Shown here one piece after another: positions 6,435-9,985 of a DNA stretch of 9,985 nt. Within the stretch, counting starts at the first letter, position 1. Every line of letters begins with the position of its first letter. Made by a program: the position numbers and the translations under genes. Origin of the DNA: JAGIBJ01 sp047604965 (GTDB lineage: Bacteria; Actinomycetota; Thermoleophilia; Solirubrobacterales; Solirubrobacteraceae); the NCBI GenBank assembly GCA_047604965.1, contig JASGGQ010000099.1:1-9985 (forward strand), read 5' to 3'. The notes beneath the pieces are model-generated. The model did no database searches. It was not told where the DNA came from and was given only the letters and a program-made list of their open reading frames with translations.

Positions 6435-7955
6435 ATGCTTGCAGCGCCGATGTCCGCCTCTCCCTCGGTCCCTCCCCTCCCACGGCTCGATCTGCTCGTT
6501 CGCGATTGCGAGCGGCTTGCCGCGATCGACGGGCTACCGGGGGAGGCGCTGCGCTGGCAGCAGGCGGCCGACCGCGCGCGCCCGCAGATTCAGCGCGAGG
6601 CGCGACAGCTGGCGACGCCGCGCGTGTGGCACGACACGATCGCGGGACTCGCCAGCGGCGCGTGGCGCGTTGCAACGGCCGCTACGCCGGACGCGCCGCT
6701 GGCGCTGCTGAGCGCGGCGGCGGAGGCGTTCGGGATGCCGGTCGGGCCACCGGTCGGCAGCGGCGCGATGGTCGAGAGCGCGCAGCGGATGGTGCGTGCC
6801 GGCGGCCCCGCGTACATCAAGCTGGGGCAGTTCATCGCAACCGGCGATGGCCTGCTACCGCCGGAGTGGGTTCGCGCCTTCGCGTGGTGCCGCGACGAGG
6901 CGCCGCCGCTGCGCCCTGGGCGAGCTGAGGAGGTCGTGTACCGCGAACTTGGCGAGCAGTCCGACCGGATCAGCTCGATGGATCGGCTGCCGCTCGCCGC
7001 CGGGTCGATCGGGCAGGTGCATCGCGGCGTACTGACCGATGGCACGCCGGTGGTCGTCAAGGTACGCCGACCACGGCTCGGCAAGCGGCTGCGCTCCGAC
7101 ATCGAATCGCTCGCCCTGCTGGTCGCGGCAACCGAGCGGGTGCGTCCCGCCGTGGAGGCCGCAAACCTGCGCGGATTCGTCGAGCTGTTCGCCGGGCTGG
7201 TGCTGGAGGAGCTGGATTTTCGGATTGAGGCCGCGAACCTCGTCGAAGCGTCGGCGATCTTGGAGTCGCTCGGCGCCGACCGGGTGCGTGTGCCACGGCC
7301 GATTCCGGGGATGGTGACCGAGCGGGTGCTCGTCATGGAGTTCCTGCCGGGCGTCTCGTACGCGAAGCTGCCGCCGGCCGCCGAACGCACGGTCAATGGC
7401 GCGGAGCTGTTGCGCGTCGGGGTGCAGAGCGTGATCGAGGCAACCTTGGTGCATGGGGTGTTTCACGGCGACATGCACGCCGGCAACGTGCTGATCGACG
7501 AGCACGGCATGTTTTCGCTCGTTGATCTGGGGATCGCGGGACGACTCGATGCGCAGCAGCGCGCCGGGCTCGTGCGCTTCCTGGTCGGCTTCGCGGCCTC
7601 CGATGCGCGCGCGCAACTCGACGCGATGCGGACCTTCGGCGCGATCGGGCCAACGGTCGATGTCGAGCCGCTCATCGCGCGACTCCAGCTCGAACTCGAC
7701 GCGATCGACCAGCGGGCTGACGGGGCGATTACCTTCGAGCGGCTCGGCGAGGTGCTCGGCGGGCTGCTGCGGATCCTCGCGAGCGCTGGCCTGACGATGC
7801 CCAAAGATCTCGTGTTGTTCTTCAAGAACCTGCTGTACCTGTCTGGCTTTTCGGCGGCAGTCGCCCCGGATGCCGATCTCTTCGCGGTGATCCAGGGAAT
7901 CTTGGCGGAGGTCTTTGCCCGTGAGGAGCTGGCGGAGCTGCTGAACGAAGCCTGA
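6435..7955 (+). CDS. ABC1/UbiB (AarF) family atypical kinase-like protein
   Basis: The 506-residue protein belongs to the ABC1 atypical kinases (UbiB, COQ8), which support isoprenoid-quinone or lipid metabolism. Order of motifs: the family-specific KxGQ motif at 129-132 (IKLGQ), the alanine-rich nucleotide loop at 188-194 (AAGSIGQ), the nucleotide-binding Lys209 (VVVKV), the ABC1 signature EELDFRIEAANL (258-269), the catalytic loop HGDMHAGN (344-351) with Asp346 and Asn351, and DLG at 364-366 in place of DFG. All catalytic residues are therefore present. The two transmembrane helices ending E. coli UbiB are not evident; the C-terminus is only mildly hydrophobic. The loop has Gly where the family usually has its last Ala, and the usual S.R.D after KxGQ is replaced by ATGDG. 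Start: ATG 6435 or ATG 6450, neither with a clear ribosome site. No quinone genes lie nearby, so the substrate cannot be told. Confidence 0.92.
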   Translation: MLAAPMSASPSVPPLPRLDLLVRDCERLAAIDGLPGEALRWQQAADRARPQIQREARQLATPRVWHDTIAGLASGAWRVATAATPDAPLALLSAAAEAFGMPVGPPVGSGAMVESAQRMVRAGGPAYIKLGQFIATGDGLLPPEWVRAFAWCRDEAPPLRPGRAEEVVYRELGEQSDRISSMDRLPLAAGSIGQVHRGVLTDGTPVVVKVRRPRLGKRLRSDIESLALLVAATERVRPAVEAANLRGFVELFAGLVLEELDFRIEAANLVEASAILESLGADRVRVPRPIPGMVTERVLVMEFLPGVSYAKLPPAAERTVNGAELLRVGVQSVIEATLVHGVFHGDMHAGNVLIDEHGMFSLVDLGIAGRLDAQQRAGLVRFLVGFAASDARAQLDAMRTFGAIGPTVDVEPLIARLQLELDAIDQRADGAITFERLGEVLGGLLRILASAGLTMPKDLVLFFKNLLYLSGFSAAVAPDADLFAVIQGILAEVFAREELAELLNEA

Positions 7956-7964
7956 TTCCGCGTG

Positions 7965-7972
7965 ACGGCCGT
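7965..7972. promoter_or_regulatory. Palindrome ACGGCCGT directly before the -10 hexamer of the glycosyltransferase gene
   Basis: A perfect 8-base palindrome ends two bases ahead of the TACGCT hexamer, in the spacer where a repressor would block polymerase. It can be stretched imperfectly on both sides (CGT before, ACG after). It is short, and GC-rich palindromes are frequent here, so this is only a candidate operator. Confidence 0.2.
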
Positions 7973-7973
7973 T

Positions 7974-7979
7974 TACGCT
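7974..7979 (+). promoter_or_regulatory. Candidate -10 element for a leaderless glycosyltransferase transcript
   Basis: TACGCT matches TANNNT and ends seven bases before the GTG start at 7987, placing the expected transcription start at or next to the start codon. No ribosome binding site precedes that GTG. A weak CTGATT at 7952-7957 could be the -35. The same arrangement occurs twice more near the window's right end. Confidence 0.5.
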
Positions 7980-7986
7980 GGTTCGC

Positions 7987-9174
7987 GTGTCGCCGAAGGT
8001 GTTGCTGACGTTCGAGCCGCCGGATGGCGGTGTCGCCGAGCATGTGTTGCAGTTGGCGCGCGCATTGCCGGCGCATGGCTTTGAGGTGGAGCTCGCCGGG
8101 CCGCTGGAAGGCGAGTTCGTGTACGGCCAGCTCGACGGCGCGGTGCCGATCCACCGGCTCGATTTCCGCCGTGGCTACGGCAACCCCCGGGCCGACGCGC
8201 GCGCGGCGCGGCAGCTGGCGGCGCTGGTGCGGCGCGGCCGGTATGACCTCGTTCACGCCCATTCGGCGAAGGCGGGGGTGGTGGCACGGCTCGCGCTCGC
8301 CGGTCGCCGGCCGCCGGTCGTGTATAGCCCGCACTGCTTCCCGTTCATCGGCGACTTTGGGGCGGGGCGGCGGATCTTCGCGACCGGTGTTGAGCGGATG
8401 TTGGCGCCGCTAACGACCCGGATCTTGTGTGTCTGCGATGACGAACGCCAGCAGGGTCGCGCGGCCGGGATCGCCGATCGGAGGATGCGGGTGATCCACA
8501 ACGGCAGCAAGGCGATGCCGGCCGGCACCGAGCCGCTCGCGGAACTGGAGGCGTTCCGTGGCACCGATGGCGTGCTGGTCGGGTCGGTCGCGGTGTTGCG
8601 CGAGCAGAAGCGGATCGACGTGTTGATCGACGCGGCCCCAGCGATTTTGGCGGGTGATCCGCGGGCGCGCGTCGCGATCGTCGGCAATGGGCCGCTTCAG
8701 GAGGAGCTGCGCGCGCGGGCGACGCAGCTTGGGTTGGCCGGCGAGCCGCGCTTCGGGTTTTTCCCGTTTGTGCCGCCGGCGTTTTCGGCGCTCGCGGCGC
8801 TCGACGTGTACGTGTTGCCGTCGTCGTGGGAGGCGTTCCCGATCGGCGTCTTGGAGGCGATGGCGTGCGGCGCGCCGCAGGTCGCGACCGATGTCGGCGG
8901 CACCCGCGAAGCGGTGGTCGATGGCTTCGGGCGCGCCGCGCTGCGAAGTGATCGCGACCACCCGGCCGGTTCGGTGGAGGGTGAGACCGGCTTGCTGGTT
9001 GAGCCGGCGGCGCCGCAGCAGCTCGCGGCAGCGGTGCTGGAGTTGGTGCGTGATCCGGCGCGGCGTCAGCGCATGGCCGATGCGTCGCGCGCCCGCCATG
9101 CGCAGCGGTTTACGCTCGACACGATGGCCGATGCGATCGCGCAGGCGTATCGGGACGTGCTGGCCGGGCGGTAG
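7987..9174 (+). CDS. GT-B glycosyltransferase, family 4
   Basis: The 395-residue protein is a retaining transferase with two Rossmann-like domains. The N-domain has the glycine-rich acceptor loop PPDGGVAEHVLQLA (11-24) and VHAHSAKAGVVARLA (89-103), the HAHSxKAG signature of exopolysaccharide transferases; the link HNGSKA follows at 171-176. The C-domain has GSVAVLREQKRID (199-211), IVGNGPLQEEL and the EX7E motif from Glu282 to Glu290 in SSWEAFPIGVLEAMACGAP, which binds the nucleotide sugar. About 19 residues (roughly 314-332, FGRAALRSDRDHPAGS and beyond) split the usual EAVVDG-xTGLLVEP loop. There is no signal peptide or membrane helix. GTG 7987 lies 31 bases after the ABC1 gene and has an apparent promoter of its own, so the two need not be strictly co-transcribed. 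Donor and acceptor are unknown; the glycan operon to the left makes a surface-polysaccharide role likely. Confidence 0.92.
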   Translation: MSPKVLLTFEPPDGGVAEHVLQLARALPAHGFEVELAGPLEGEFVYGQLDGAVPIHRLDFRRGYGNPRADARAARQLAALVRRGRYDLVHAHSAKAGVVARLALAGRRPPVVYSPHCFPFIGDFGAGRRIFATGVERMLAPLTTRILCVCDDERQQGRAAGIADRRMRVIHNGSKAMPAGTEPLAELEAFRGTDGVLVGSVAVLREQKRIDVLIDAAPAILAGDPRARVAIVGNGPLQEELRARATQLGLAGEPRFGFFPFVPPAFSALAALDVYVLPSSWEAFPIGVLEAMACGAPQVATDVGGTREAVVDGFGRAALRSDRDHPAGSVEGETGLLVEPAAPQQLAAAVLELVRDPARRQRMADASRARHAQRFTLDTMADAIAQAYRDVLAGR

Positions 9175-9178
9175 CCGA

Positions 9179-9193
9179 GCAATCGTCGATTGC
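9179..9193. terminator. Hairpin between convergent glycosyltransferase and UspA genes
   Basis: GCAATC-GTC-GATTGC is a perfect 6-bp inverted repeat four bases past the glycosyltransferase stop, in the 88-base gap between convergent genes. Its AT-containing arms stand out from the GC-rich surroundings, making chance less likely than for the other stems. No T-run follows on either strand, so it may be a U-less terminator working in one or both directions. Confidence 0.4.
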
Positions 9194-9262
9194 CGGGGAT
9201 ACAGTCCGCCGCTCGGCGCGTGCGAGACGCCGCGGCCCGCACAGCGAAGTGATCGGTGATCC

Positions 9263-9712
9263 CTACGTCGTGCGAATGATCAGCACCGAGCAGGGGGCGT
9301 GGTGGCTGATCTTGTTGGGGACGGAGCCGAGCAGGAAGCGCTTGGCGCCGGTCATGCCGCGGTTGCCGACGACGATCAGGTCGGCGCCTTGCTCTTCGGC
9401 GACATCGAGGATCGCGTCGGCGGGATCGCCCTGGCGCGCCCAGATCGTGACATCGACGCCCTTGGCGCGAATGTCATCGGCCGTTTGCTGGAGCGTCGCA
9501 TCGACATCTTCGCGTGGATTGACCATCCACTGCACGTCGTCGGGGGCTTGCTTGGCTTCTTGTCGCAGGCGAACCCCAGACACGGGCTCGTAGGCGGAGA
9601 CGAGCTCCAGGCGCGCGCCGACCGCTGCGGCAAGCTCGGTGGCTTGGTGGACGGCCTCGGTCGCGGTACCTGAGCCGTCGGTGCCAACGACGATGGTCTT
9701 GAACGAACTCAC
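9263..9712 (-). CDS. UspA-type universal stress protein, ATP-binding class
   Basis: This is a single 149-residue Usp domain of the usual 140-160 length. It begins with the beta1 strand KTIVVGTDGSGTATEA, with Asp12 positioned for nucleotide binding, and ends with the ATP-binding signature G-2X-G-9X-G(S/T) seen as GNRGMTGAKRFLLGS (116-130), then the closing strand CSVLIIRTT. Having the full motif places it with the ATP-binding MJ0577/Rv2623-type proteins rather than the non-binding E. coli UspA. Such proteins act in the cytosol as dimers in stress and dormancy responses. Start GTG 9712 is chosen because it gives the canonical N-terminus; it is preceded not by a ribosome site but by TACGAT six bases upstream. 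The ATG at 9720 is in another frame and stops at once. The gene converges on the glycosyltransferase. Confidence 0.95.
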   Translation of the reverse strand: MSSFKTIVVGTDGSGTATEAVHQATELAAAVGARLELVSAYEPVSGVRLRQEAKQAPDDVQWMVNPREDVDATLQQTADDIRAKGVDVTIWARQGDPADAILDVAEEQGADLIVVGNRGMTGAKRFLLGSVPNKISHHAPCSVLIIRTT

Positions 9713-9718
9713 CGGCGC

Positions 9719-9724
9719 ATCGTA
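9719..9724 (-). promoter_or_regulatory. Candidate -10 element for a leaderless uspA-like transcript
   Basis: On the minus strand TACGAT is followed by six bases (GCGCCG) and then the GTG start, so the predicted transcription start falls on the start codon. There is no Shine-Dalgarno. Upstream bases (TCCCCACAACCC) show no recognisable -35. Confidence 0.5.
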
Positions 9725-9790
9725 TCTATCGCGACCGGGGGTTGTGGGGAGTTTCGCTGCCGAAGGTGGGACGGCGTCGCGGATCGGCGG

Positions 9791-9883
9791 CTACCAGAGC
9801 TTGCTGGCGGCGATGACCATGCCAGCGACGGTGCCGACGACAATCAGCACCTGCATCCACAGCCAGATCGGTTTGATCTTCAC
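9791..9883 (-). CDS. Small single-helix membrane protein of 30 residues, unrecognised
   Basis: This 31-codon frame runs from GTG 9883 to TAG 9791. The product starts MKIKPIWLWMQVLIVV, continues GTVAGMVIAAS and ends KLW: a short basic N-terminus, one hydrophobic segment of about 22 residues from residue 6 or 7, aromatic Trp at both edges, and a Lys just before the end. This is the profile of a real single-span small membrane protein, unlike the Arg/Ala-rich shadow frames around it. It is led by TACGCT seven bases before the GTG, the same start architecture as two clearly genuine neighbours. It lies upstream of and parallel to the UspA gene, 78 bases away, but that gene has its own promoter candidate. 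I recognise no family; accessory subunits of membrane complexes such as KdpF or CydX are of this size, but no such complex is in view. Confidence 0.6.
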   Translation of the reverse strand: MKIKPIWLWMQVLIVVGTVAGMVIAASKLW

Positions 9884-9890
9884 GTGCCCG

Positions 9891-9896
9891 AGCGTA
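9891..9896 (-). promoter_or_regulatory. Candidate -10 element for the small membrane protein gene
   Basis: Minus-strand TACGCT, then seven bases (CGGGCAC), then the GTG at 9883. The hexamer and spacing are identical to those before the family 4 glycosyltransferase gene. No ribosome site and no clear -35 are seen. Confidence 0.5.
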
Positions 9897-9921
9897 CCGG
9901 GCACGGCACGACGGCGCCGCA

Positions 9922-9945
9922 GCGGCGTGGCGGCGTGGCGGCGAC
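9922..9945. repeat. Three tandem 8-base units GCGGCGTG / GCGGCGTG / GCGGCGAC
   Basis: Two identical octamers and a third with the last two bases changed lie 26 bases upstream of the -10 candidate of the small membrane gene. They could be a regulatory site or simple slippage in GC-rich DNA. The remaining bases to 9985 show no gene I can support. Confidence 0.4.
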
Positions 9946-9985
9946 TCGGAGCGAGACAGACCCAAACGGTCCGCGAAACTCCGCG

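Noticed and set aside
9194..9262. A small gene or RNA between the convergent glycosyltransferase and UspA genes
   Set aside because: Under 70 bases remain after the hairpin; no start with a ribosome site, tRNA shape or conserved-looking element is visible.
9726..9965. A 79-codon minus-strand frame overlapping the small membrane gene
   Set aside because: Its product is Arg/Ala/His-rich with no hydrophobic or domain pattern, in contrast to the overlapping 30-residue frame.
1..9985. CRISPR arrays, insertion sequences, tRNA or rRNA genes, phage or defence genes
   Set aside because: No spaced repeats, transposase motifs, terminal inverted repeats, cloverleaf-like stems or defence domains were seen; composition and codon use appear uniform across the genes.

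Overview
The window is about 68-70% GC by eye (not counted). Genes are dense, stop-start junctions overlap, GTG starts are common and no repeats of mobile DNA are visible. Together with a six-helix HAMP adenylyl cyclase of the mycobacterial Rv1318c/Rv3645 type and an actinobacterial-style ABC1 kinase, this suggests a high-GC actinomycete, possibly of the Thermoleophilia (Solirubrobacter, Patulibacter, Conexibacter). The taxon is inferred, not shown.

Bases 1-4451 (minus strand) hold a tightly coupled surface-glycan operon. In order of transcription it encodes a non-hydrolysing UDP-GlcNAc-type 2-epimerase, a Gfo/Idh/MocA oxidoreductase resembling UDP-GlcNAc 3-dehydrogenase, a dolichyl-phosphate-mannose-synthase-like family 2 glycosyltransferase, a UGM/amine-oxidase-like FAD oxidoreductase, and the first 38 codons of a membrane protein that may be a glycan flippase. 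The four junctions are ATGA, TGATG, a 3-base gap and GTGA, so translational coupling is very likely. The operon appears to make a modified amino-sugar nucleotide, transfer it to a lipid or polymer, and export the product; no aminotransferase or acetyltransferase is in view.

Bases 4452-4760 are a gene-free stretch that probably carries the operon promoter and leader. Upstream of it, also on the minus strand, is the class III cyclase (4761-6350). It is divided from the divergent plus-strand genes by a short region holding a perfect 16-base inverted repeat.

Bases 6435-9174 (plus strand) encode an ABC1/UbiB-like atypical kinase and a GT-B family 4 glycosyltransferase. The latter has its own apparent leaderless promoter and an internal insertion.

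Bases 9263-9985 carry, on the minus strand, a UspA-type universal stress protein and, upstream of it, a 30-residue single-helix membrane protein. Three genes (family 4 glycosyltransferase, UspA, small membrane protein) share one start architecture: a TACGCT or TACGAT hexamer 6-7 bases before a GTG start. This fits leaderless transcription and supports the small gene being real.
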